DNA of 35,983 nucleotides from JAWWPY01 sp964412845. GTDB lineage: Bacteria > Actinomycetota > Actinomycetes > Streptosporangiales > Streptosporangiaceae. The notes under the pieces are model-generated. The model did no database searches, was not told the origin of the DNA, and saw only the letters and a list, made by a program, of their open reading frames with translations. Position 1 is the first letter of the stretch; each line of letters opens with the position of its first letter. Both the position numbers and the translations under genes were made by a program. This document shows, one piece after another, positions 8,111 to 14,212 of this stretch. The stretch covers positions 1 through 35,983 of the forward strand of contig CAYPQM010000062.1 in NCBI GenBank assembly GCA_964412845.1, read 5' to 3'.

Positions 8111-8316
8111 CGGGGGCGACACCCGGTGAAGGGCGGCGCAGTGACGGGGGCGGCGCAGTGACGGGGGCGNNNNNNNNNNNNNNNNNNNNNNNNNNNNNNN
8201 NNNNNNNNNNNNNNNNNNNNNNNNNNNNNNNNNNNNNNNNNNNNNNNNNNNNNNNNNNNNNNNNNNNNNGGGCGGCGCAGTGACGGGGGCGGCGCAGTGA
8301 CGGGGGCGACGCAGTG
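8107..8316 (+). repeat. 17-bp tandem array between the permease genes, broken by an assembly gap
   Basis: The unit is GTGACGGGGGCGGCGCA. Exact or near-exact copies start at 8141 and 8158 and, beyond the N-run, at 8280, 8297 and 8314, always 17 bases apart on either side. The first 34 bases (8107-8140) form two degenerate copies starting ATGACGGGGGCG and GTGAAGGGC. Every unit holds a G-rich Shine-Dalgarno-like block, a spacer of about seven bases and a GTG. Reading from any GTG gives GTG ACG GGG GCG GCG CAG TGA, with the TGA overlapping the next unit's GTG. The last GTG (8314) is the start of the second permease. Unit phase on both sides requires a true gap length of 12 modulo 17, so the 100 N are nominal. 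Confidence 0.88.
8170..8269. other. Assembly gap (100 N) inside the 17-bp array
   Basis: There are exactly 100 N. The repeat stops at unit position 12 before the gap and resumes at unit position 8 after it. Copy number is unknown. Confidence 0.97.
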
Positions 8317-9273
8317 ACGCTGCCGATACAGGACCCGCTGCTGGTCACCGAGGGCCGGGGCCAGCCGCCGCGGCGCGGCGGCTTCTTCCGTGACGTGCTG
8401 CGGGAGCGCAAGTCGGCGGTCATCGGCCTGGCCATCATCGGCTTCTTTGTCGTCTTGTCGGTGGTGGCCCCGTACATCTCGCCGTACAGCGCATCCCAGC
8501 AGACCTGCGCCGTCTACGCGGCGCCGTCGCTGCACCACCTGCTCGGCTGCGACGACGGCGGCATCGACATGCTGAGCGAGCTGATGCAGGGCGGCCGGAT
8601 CTCGCTGGTCGTCGGCTTCGCGGCGACCCTGGTCGCCATGGTCCTCGGCGGGGGGATCGGGATCGCGTCGGGCTACTTCGGCGGCTGGGTCGACGTCGCG
8701 CTGATGCGCATCACCGACTACCTGCTGGTCATCCCGGACCTCGTGTTCATGCTGGTCATCGCCGATGTATGGGGGGCCAGCCTGTTCCACGTGATCATGG
8801 TGATCGGCATCCTGGAGTGGACCTCGACCGCCCGGATCATCCGGGCCCAGGTGATGAGCCTGCGGGAGCGGGTGTACGTGAAACGCACCCGGGCGCTCGG
8901 CGCGGGGAATGCCCGGATCATCTGGAAACACATCCTGCCGCAGGTCGGCCCGTTGCTGATCGCCAACACGGTGCTCACCATCGCGATCGCGATCTACCTG
9001 GAGACCGCCCTGGCCTTCCTCGGCCTGGAGGACCCGACCGTCACCACCTGGGGGACGATCCTGGAGCACGCGTTCGAGCGGACCGCGATCAGTTCCGGGG
9101 CCTGGTGGGCGATCGTGCCGGACGGCTTCGTCATCGCCGTGCTCATCGTCGGCTGCTTCCTGTTCGGCCAGGCGGTCGAGGACGCGCTGAACCCGCGGCT
9201 GAAGGTGGCCAACCTGTCGCTGCGCCGCTGGCGGCTGCGCCCGCTGGTCGGAAGGGGGCCGGACGCGATTTGA
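8314..9273 (+). CDS. ABC importer permease (DppC/OppC type)
   Basis: The product has 319 residues from GTG 8314, which is the last GTG of the 17-bp array and is coupled to the array's preceding mini-ORF by a GTGA overlap. The cytoplasmic N-terminus ends in FFRDVLRERKSAVIGLAIIGFFVVLSVVAPYISPY, the DppC first helix and 'APY' motif. A periplasmic-side loop has HHLLGCDDGGIDMLSELMQGGRISL, equivalent to the conserved LGTDxxGRDxLSRxxxGxRxSL. Further helices and the coupling loop KRTRALGAGNARIIWKHILPQ follow. The C-terminus is basic. The end overlaps the next start (TTGA). It pairs with the first permease. Confidence 0.94.
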   Translation: MTLPIQDPLLVTEGRGQPPRRGGFFRDVLRERKSAVIGLAIIGFFVVLSVVAPYISPYSASQQTCAVYAAPSLHHLLGCDDGGIDMLSELMQGGRISLVVGFAATLVAMVLGGGIGIASGYFGGWVDVALMRITDYLLVIPDLVFMLVIADVWGASLFHVIMVIGILEWTSTARIIRAQVMSLRERVYVKRTRALGAGNARIIWKHILPQVGPLLIANTVLTIAIAIYLETALAFLGLEDPTVTTWGTILEHAFERTAISSGAWWAIVPDGFVIAVLIVGCFLFGQAVEDALNPRLKVANLSLRRWRLRPLVGRGPDAI

Positions 9274-10584
9274 GCCTGATCGAGGTTTCCGACCTGCACG
9301 TCTGGTTCGACCTGCCGCACGGCGGCGAGGTCCATGCCGTGGCGGGGGTCAGCTTCGCGCTGGCCGAGGGGGAGCGGTTCGGCCTGGTCGGTGAGTCGGG
9401 ATGCGGCAAGACGACCACGGTCCTGGCGCTGATGGGCCTGCTGCCGCCGAACGCCTCGGTGGCCGGAGAGGTCCGCATCGACGGGCGGAACATCCTGGCC
9501 GGCGGCGAGGACTCGGTGCGCCCGCATCGCTGGAAGGACATCGCGATGGTCTTCCAGGGCGCGATGAACGCGCTGAACCCGGTGAAGAAGATCGGCTGGC
9601 AGATCGCCGAGCCGATGGCCTTTCACGGCATCGCCCGCGGTGCGGCGGCCCGCCGCCGGGCCGGTGAGCTGCTGGAGATGGTCGGCATCCCGGCCGCCGC
9701 CGCTGAGCGGTACCCGCACGAGTTCTCCGGCGGCATGCGGCAGCGGGCCTCCATCGCGATGGCCCTGGCCTGCCAGCCGCGGATCCTGCTGGCTGATGAG
9801 CCGACCACGGCGCTGGATGTCATGGTGCAGGCCCAGATCCTCGAACTGCTGACCGGGCTGTCCCGCGAGCTCGGCCTCACGCTCGTCCTGGTCACCCACG
9901 ACCTGCCCGTGGTCGCCCAGGTCTGCGACCGGGCCGCCGTCATGTACGCCGGGGAGATCGTCGAAACCGGGCCGATGGAAGCCCTGTTCCACACCCCGCG
10001 CCACCCCTACACCCGGCTCCTGTTCGCGGCGACTCCTGATCTGTACGGGGACGAGCCCGTCGTCTCCATCCCCGGCGCCCCGCCGCGCCTGGACCAGGCG
10101 ATCACCGGCTGCCCGTTCCGGCCGCGCTGCGACTCGGCCTTCGGCCGCTGCGAAACGGAGCACCCGGTGCTCGGCCATGTGGCGGCGGCCCAGGAGGCGG
10201 CTGGCTATCAGGCGGTCGGCTACCACGAGGCGGCCCGGGAGGCGGCAGGTCACCCGGCAGCGGACCAGGAGGTTTCCGGCCTGGGGGCGGCCGGCCGGGA
10301 GGCGGCCAGTCACGAGGCCAGTCACGAGGCCAGTCACGAGGCNNNNNNNNNNNNNNNNNNNNNNNNNNNNNNNNNNNNNNNNNNNNNNNNNNNNNNNNNN
10401 NNNNNNNNNNNNNNNNNNNNNNNNNNNNNNNNNNNNNNNNNNGGCCAGTCACGAGGCCAGTCACGAGGCCAGTCACGAGGCGGCCTGTCACCTCGGCGAT
10501 CTGCCGGCGCAGGAACGGGCGCGGCTGGAAGGCGCCCGCCCGCTCAGCCCCGCCACCGGCGCGACGCCGGAGCCGGCGTCATGA
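9270..10584 (+). CDS. ABC importer ATPase 1 (DppD/OppD type) with a repeat-bearing C-terminal extension
   Basis: The start is TTG 9270 (TTGA overlap with the permease stop). About 404 residues are visible plus an unknown number in the gap. The ATPase core is complete: Walker A GESGCGKT (41-48), Q-loop Q96, signature FSGGMRQR (152-159), Walker B ILLADEP (172-178), switch H210, and the oligopeptide-type C-terminal domain with Cys at 281, 287 and 294. Relatives end soon after that. Here a tail continues for over 100 residues: Ala/Glu/His-rich degenerate repeats, then exact A-S-H-E tetrapeptides (12-bp units) into the gap, more A-S-H-E beyond, and a short unique end (LGDLPAQERARL...). The tail frame after the gap is offset by one base relative to nominal spacing, but unit phase predicts an in-frame true gap (9 modulo 12). 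The stop overlaps the next start. Confidence 0.9.
10305..10479 (+). repeat. 12-bp in-frame tandem repeat (Ala-Ser-His-Glu) broken by an assembly gap
   Basis: Units of GCCAGTCACGAG begin at 10305, 10317 and 10329 before the gap and at 10444, 10456 and 10468 after it. Each encodes A-S-H-E in the ATPase frame. Degenerate relatives extend upstream to about 10190 and one degenerate copy follows. The interrupted unit phase gives a true gap of 9 modulo 12, hence a multiple of three. Confidence 0.9.
10343..10442. other. Assembly gap (100 N) inside the ATPase 1 tail
   Basis: There are exactly 100 N between identical 12-bp repeats. Taken literally, the 100 bases would break the frame and falsely fuse the first ATPase to the second. 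Confidence 0.97.
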
Positions 10585-11675
10585 GCGCGGCGGAGGCTGC
10601 CCCGCTGCTGGAGGTCGAGGACCTTAAGACGCACTACCCGGTGCGCCGGGGGCTGACCGAGCGGTTCACCGGCCGCCACAAGCGCTGGGTGCACGCGGTC
10701 GACGGGATCAGCTTCTCGCTCGGCCGCGGCGAGATGCTGGCCCTGGTCGGCGAATCGGGCTGCGGCAAGACCAGCACGGCCCAGACGATCCTGCGCATGG
10801 TGGAGCCGACCGCAGGCGCGATCCGGCTGAACGGCGCCGACATCACCACGCTGTCACAGCAGCAGATGCGGCCGCTGCGCCGCAAGCTGCAGATGATCTA
10901 CCAGGATCCGTACGAGTCGCTCGATCCCCGGTTCCGGGTGCACGCCACAGTCGAGGAGCCGATGCTCGTGCACGGGATCGGCGGCTCACGCGCGCAGCGG
11001 CGCGAGCTGATCGTCGAGGCGCTGGAACGCGCCGGGCTCTCGCCCGCTGAGCAGTTCCTGGAGCGCTACCCGCACGAGCTGTCAGGTGGCCAGCGGCAGC
11101 GCGTGACGATCGCCGCCGCGCTGGCCCTCGGCCCTGATCTGCTGCTCGCCGACGAGCCCGTCTCGATGCTGGACGTGTCGGTGCGGGCCGGCGTGCTGGC
11201 GCTGCTGGACGGGCTGCGCCAGGACGGGAACATGGGCATCCTCATGATCACCCATGACCTGTCCACCGCCGCCCATTTCGCCGACCGGATCGCGGTGATG
11301 TACCTCGGCCGGATCGTCGAGCAGGGGCCGGCCAAGGACGTCGTGCGCAACCCGCAGCATCCCTACACCAAGGCGCTGCTGTCGGTCGTGCCCAAGCGCG
11401 ACCCGAGAGATCGGGCCACCCCGCAGATCCTCCAGGGGGAGACCCCGAACCCGATCGACATCCCGCCGGGCTGCCGGTTCGCGCCCCGGTGCCCGCTGGC
11501 CGTGGAACGCTGCACGGCCGAGGACCCCGCACTGCACGTTCCCGTCGCGGGCCTGGCCGCCACGGCAGCTTCGGCCGGCGCCACCGTCCCGGCCCAGCCG
11601 ACGCCTGCTACCGGGGCCGGAACCTCCGCTGAGCCCGCCGCCTCCGCTCATGAGGCTGCCTGCCTGCTCGTCTGA
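10581..11675 (+). CDS. ABC importer ATPase 2 (DppF/OppF type)
   Basis: The product has 364 residues from ATG 10581, overlapping the previous TGA (ATGA). The core is canonical: Walker A GESGCGKT (57-64), the IYQDPYESLDPR Q-loop segment typical of the OppF branch, signature LSGGQRQR, Walker B LLLADEP and the ITHD switch. The oligo_HPY C-terminal domain with CRFAPRCPLA and a third Cys (ERCTAEDP) follows. The last 45 or so residues are Ala/Thr/Pro-rich and look disordered. It forms the ATPase heterodimer with the preceding product to power uptake. It is the last gene of the importer operon; a 14-bp repeat array starts 67 bases after the stop. Confidence 0.95.
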   Translation: MSAAEAAPLLEVEDLKTHYPVRRGLTERFTGRHKRWVHAVDGISFSLGRGEMLALVGESGCGKTSTAQTILRMVEPTAGAIRLNGADITTLSQQQMRPLRRKLQMIYQDPYESLDPRFRVHATVEEPMLVHGIGGSRAQRRELIVEALERAGLSPAEQFLERYPHELSGGQRQRVTIAAALALGPDLLLADEPVSMLDVSVRAGVLALLDGLRQDGNMGILMITHDLSTAAHFADRIAVMYLGRIVEQGPAKDVVRNPQHPYTKALLSVVPKRDPRDRATPQILQGETPNPIDIPPGCRFAPRCPLAVERCTAEDPALHVPVAGLAATAASAGATVPAQPTPATGAGTSAEPAASAHEAACLLV

Positions 11676-11741
11676 GTGACCGGCGGCAGGAAGCGGGAAC
11701 TCAGGAGGGTCCGGTTCCGCCGTCTGCCCATCCCGGAATGC

Positions 11742-11951
11742 CCCATGGCGGGAAACCCATGGCGGGANNNNNNNNNNNNNNNNNNNNNNNNNNNNNNNNN
11801 NNNNNNNNNNNNNNNNNNNNNNNNNNNNNNNNNNNNNNNNNNNNNNNNNNNNNNNNNNNNNNNNNNNCCCATGGCGGGAAACCCATGGCGGGAGGCCCAT
11901 GGCGGGAGGCCCATGGCGGGAGGCCCATGGCGGGAGGCCCATGACGGGACG
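11742..11951 (+). repeat. 14-bp tandem array with CCATGG core, broken by an assembly gap
   Basis: Units CCCATGGCGGGAAA or CCCATGGCGGGAGG begin at 11742 and 11756, then at 11868, 11882, 11896, 11910 and 11924, with a degenerate unit at 11938. Each unit contains the palindrome CCATGG. The array fills the space between the last importer gene and the ArsR-type regulator. Reading frames through it are open on both strands because the unit has no stop, which creates spurious long ORFs. Unit phase predicts a gap of 2 modulo 14, which 100 happens to satisfy. Confidence 0.9.
11768..11867. other. Assembly gap (100 N) inside the 14-bp array
   Basis: There are exactly 100 N flanked by copies of the same 14-bp unit. 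Confidence 0.97.
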
Positions 11952-11996
11952 GGCCGAGCGAAGCGCCCCTCCGTGCTGCCGACGATCTTTCCGTTC

Positions 11997-12031
11997 TTGA
12001 CAAATTTTATTTTCGGTAGGAGAGTAGCCGC
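11997..12031 (+). promoter_or_regulatory. A/T-rich putative promoter and ribosome site of the ArsR-type gene
   Basis: A perfect TTGACA (11997-12002) opens an unusually A/T-rich stretch (AAATTTTATTTTC), followed by GGTAGGAGAG as the ribosome site before ATG 12032. No good -10 lies at standard spacing, so the exact promoter is uncertain. Confidence 0.35.
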
Positions 12032-12673
12032 ATGTTCGAGGTGACAGTGATTGACGACCCGGCCGCGGCCGAGGCCTCACTCGACCCGGTACGGGCGCGG
12101 CTGCTGGCCGCGCTGGCCGAGCCGGGCTCGGCCAGCACGCTGGCGGCCCAGGTGGGCCTGTCCCGGCAGAAGGCCAACTACCACCTGCGGGCGCTGGAAC
12201 GGCACGGCCTGGTGGAACTGGTCGAGGAGCGCAGGAAAGGCAACTGCACCGAGCGGGTGCTGCGGGCGACCGCGGCGTCCTATGTGATCTCGCCGACCGC
12301 GCTGGCCGCCGTGGCGCCTGACCCGGGCCGCGCTCCTGACCAGCTGTCAGCGCGGTGGCTGCTGGCTCTCGCGGCGCGGCTGGTGCAAGAGGTCGGCGAG
12401 CTCATCACCGGCGCGAGCGCCGCCCGGCAGCGGCTGGCCACCTTCGCCATCGACAGCGAAATCCGGTTCGCCTCGGCCGCCGACCGCGCCGCCTTCGCAG
12501 CGGAACTTGCCGGCACCGTGGCCACCCTGGTCGCCAAGTACCACACCGAGGCCGCCAACGGCGGCCGGATGCACCGCATGGTTGTCGCCCTGCACCCGGG
12601 CATCACCCGTCCTCCCGGGCCGACCGGGACCGCCGGATCCGCGGCGGACCACACCACGACGAAGGAGTTGTAA
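12032..12673 (+). CDS. ArsR-type winged-helix transcriptional regulator
   Basis: The product has 213 residues from ATG 12032, with GGAGAG 9-14 bases upstream. Residues about 18-80 form a winged helix: DPVRARLLAALAEPGSASTLAAQVGLSRQKANYHLRALERHGLVELVEERRKG, in which GLSRQKANYHLRAL is the recognition helix. The remainder is helical and unlike metal-binding ArsR repressors: there is no Cys metal site. The gene ends two bases before the next ATG, so it forms a two-gene unit with the SRPBCC protein. ArsR-type regulators paired with AHSA1/SRPBCC proteins are a common actinobacterial arrangement. It probably controls its own unit; the ligand is unknown. Confidence 0.88.
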   Translation: MFEVTVIDDPAAAEASLDPVRARLLAALAEPGSASTLAAQVGLSRQKANYHLRALERHGLVELVEERRKGNCTERVLRATAASYVISPTALAAVAPDPGRAPDQLSARWLLALAARLVQEVGELITGASAARQRLATFAIDSEIRFASAADRAAFAAELAGTVATLVAKYHTEAANGGRMHRMVVALHPGITRPPGPTGTAGSAADHTTTKEL

Positions 12674-12675
12674 CC

Positions 12676-13398
12676 ATGGCACGCGAATTCGAGATCCGCC
12701 GAGAGGTTGAACTGCCTGCCTCCCCCGAGCAGGTCTGGGAGGCCGTCGCCACCGGTCCGGGCAACGCGGGATGGCTGTGGCCGATGGAGATCGAACCCGG
12801 CGTGGGCAGCGCGGCTGAGTCCGGCGGGGTGACGGCATGGGAACCCGCGCGGCACTTCGCGGTGCGCGCCGAGGGCGAGAGCGGCTGGTTCAACGCCCTG
12901 GAGTTCCTCATCGAGGCGCGCGATGGCGGCATCGCGGTGCTGCGCTACGTGCACAGCGGCATCTTCGTCGACGACTGGGACAACCAGTACGACGGCGCTA
13001 GCCGGCACACCGACTTCTACCTGCACACCCTCGGGCAGTACCTGCGCTACTTCACCGGCGCCGCCGCGACCTACGTCTCGATCCAGGGACCACCGGCCTC
13101 CACCGGGCCGGACGCGTTCGAGGTCCTCGGGCGGGAACTCGGCCTGACCGACGAGACCAGCGTGGGCGACACGGTGCGGCTGGACCTGCCGGGAGTCGGC
13201 CCGCTGGAGGGTGTGCTGGACTACCGCACCCCGCACTTCATCGGCCTGCGCACGGCCGATGGCCTGCTCCGCTTCTTCGGCCGGAACGCCTGGGGGATGC
13301 CGGTCGGCATGAGCCTGCACCTCTTCGCCGACGGCGTCGACCAGCAGAAGACCGAGCAGGCCTGGCAGGGCTGGCTCAACGGGGTGCTGGCCGGCTGA
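12676..13398 (+). CDS. SRPBCC (AHSA1-like) family protein
   Basis: The product has 240 residues from ATG 12676, two bases after the regulator's TAA, with GAAGGAG at 12661-12667. The N-terminus EFEIRREVELPASPEQVWEAVATGPGNAGWLWP is the usual opening of SRPBCC/AHSA1 domains, with a first strand and then the SPEQVWEA helix. A W-E-P-A-R-H-F turn and YLRYFTG near residue 125 complete the helix-grip fold. The second part (about 150-240) is an extra alpha/beta segment seen in longer actinobacterial members. The fold makes a hydrophobic ligand pocket. The natural ligand is unknown; co-transcription with the ArsR-type gene suggests a stress or small-molecule response. Confidence 0.87.
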   Translation: MAREFEIRREVELPASPEQVWEAVATGPGNAGWLWPMEIEPGVGSAAESGGVTAWEPARHFAVRAEGESGWFNALEFLIEARDGGIAVLRYVHSGIFVDDWDNQYDGASRHTDFYLHTLGQYLRYFTGAAATYVSIQGPPASTGPDAFEVLGRELGLTDETSVGDTVRLDLPGVGPLEGVLDYRTPHFIGLRTADGLLRFFGRNAWGMPVGMSLHLFADGVDQQKTEQAWQGWLNGVLAG

Positions 13399-13410
13399 CC
13401 GGACTGAATG

Positions 13411-13445
13411 CCCCCTGGACACCATCTGGTACCGGGTCCGGGGGG
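13411..13445 (+). terminator. Possible hairpin after the SRPBCC gene
   Basis: A 9-bp stem (CCCCCTGGA with TCCGGGGGG, one G-U pair) encloses a 17-base loop, 13 bases after the TGA. It is moderately convincing as a terminator. Confidence 0.38.
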
Positions 13446-13526
13446 CCAGGCGGATCGGCCAGGACCGGCACGCCCGCGGCGTAGCGTGAGTACGGCTGAG
13501 TTTCCGCACACCCGATGGAGGAATCG

Positions 13527-13838
13527 ATGGCGCAGACCCCCGACAGCGGCGAAGACGGCTTCCGCCGCGATCGCCGGCAGCACGCAGGAGCGCCAGCACG
13601 CCTGGACGACGACCGGCTGGCCCACCTGGCCGAGGAGGAGCGTGTCGCGGCCGGGCTGGGCGACTTTGACCTCGGCGATGTCCCCGCGGCCACGGATGCC
13701 CCGGTGCCCACCGACGTGCGCGACTCTGAGCAGTACCAGGAGGAGCAGGCCGAGATCGAACGCGAGGTGGCTGAGGGCGAACTGCCCCAGGGCGGTCAGC
13801 GCGATGCCTTTCCGCCCACCCGTTACGACGAGTCCTGA
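13527..13838 (+). CDS. Small acidic protein of unknown function
   Basis: The product has 103 residues. ATG 13527 is preferred to ATG 13515 because GGAGG (13517-13521) sits six bases before it. The protein is rich in Asp and Glu and predicted mostly disordered or helical: RLDDDRLAHLAEEERVAAGLGDFDLGDVP, an acidic EQYQEEQAEIEREVAEGELPQGG helix, and a C-terminal AFPPTRYDES. No transmembrane segment or signal is present. It resembles unnamed conserved actinobacterial proteins by composition, but no domain is recognised. A TAGCGT box about 45 bases upstream could be its promoter. Confidence 0.68.
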   Translation: MAQTPDSGEDGFRRDRRQHAGAPARLDDDRLAHLAEEERVAAGLGDFDLGDVPAATDAPVPTDVRDSEQYQEEQAEIEREVAEGELPQGGQRDAFPPTRYDES

Positions 13839-13963
13839 GCTGTCGGCCCACCGTCAGTCAGGGAATTGCGGCGCGCGGTCGCCTGGAGTCGTCACACGCT
13901 GGGTCACACGGCAGGCAGGGATGGTCGGTCTAAGCGAAGGCTCAACGACCGAAGGGGAAAGCC

Positions 13964-14200
13964 ATGCCGCTTGTCAATGTCCGCCTTATCGAGGGGGTCT
14001 TCACCCCGGAGCAGAAGCGGGACATGATCCACCAACTGACCGAGACTATGGTGGAGATCGAGGGCGAGAACCTCCGTCCAGTCACGTGGGTGATCGTCGA
14101 GGAGGTCAAGAGCGGTGACTGGGGCATCGGGGGCAACGGTCTCACGACCGCGGATGTGCACGCACTGCAAGGCCAGGCCCCGGCCCGCGTCTCGGGCTGA
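13964..14200 (+). CDS. 4-oxalocrotonate tautomerase family protein
   Basis: The product has 78 residues from ATG 13964 with AAGGGGAAAG upstream. After Met removal Pro1 (MPLVNVRLIEG) becomes the catalytic base of the tautomerase superfamily. The FTPEQKRDMIHQLTETMVEIEGENLRPVTWVIVEEVKSGDWGIGG body matches the beta-alpha-beta subunit of 4-OT, including the second-strand VTWVIVEEV and the GDWGIGG turn. Family enzymes keto-enol tautomerise 2-hydroxymuconate-type acids as hexamers. It is slightly longer than the classic 62-residue form. The BTAD/TPR regulator gene starts 12 bases downstream, so the two are probably co-transcribed. The 125-base region before the gene holds no other feature seen. Confidence 0.92.
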   Translation: MPLVNVRLIEGVFTPEQKRDMIHQLTETMVEIEGENLRPVTWVIVEEVKSGDWGIGGNGLTTADVHALQGQAPARVSG

Positions 14201-14212
14201 GGTCCACCGGCG

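Noticed and set aside
8077..9069. Long minus-strand frame through the 17-bp array and the second permease gene
   Set aside because: It is the antisense of a clear permease gene in high-G+C DNA and crosses an N-run; its composition is the low-complexity shadow of the repeats.
8769..11675. A single 968-residue open frame suggesting a fused double ABC ATPase
   Set aside because: The fusion exists only because the N-run is taken as 100 bases. The 12-bp repeat phase restores a separate first ATPase ending at 10584, with an ATGA overlap to the second.
8107..11951. CRISPR-like repeats
   Set aside because: Units are 12-17 bp in direct head-to-tail order with no spacers, and no cas genes are present.
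11082..12080. Minus-strand frame across the 14-bp array with a repeated G-L-P-P-W-A-S-R-H-G-type peptide
   Set aside because: The 14-bp unit has no stop in any frame, so open frames are automatic. The frame also lies antisense to the second ATPase.
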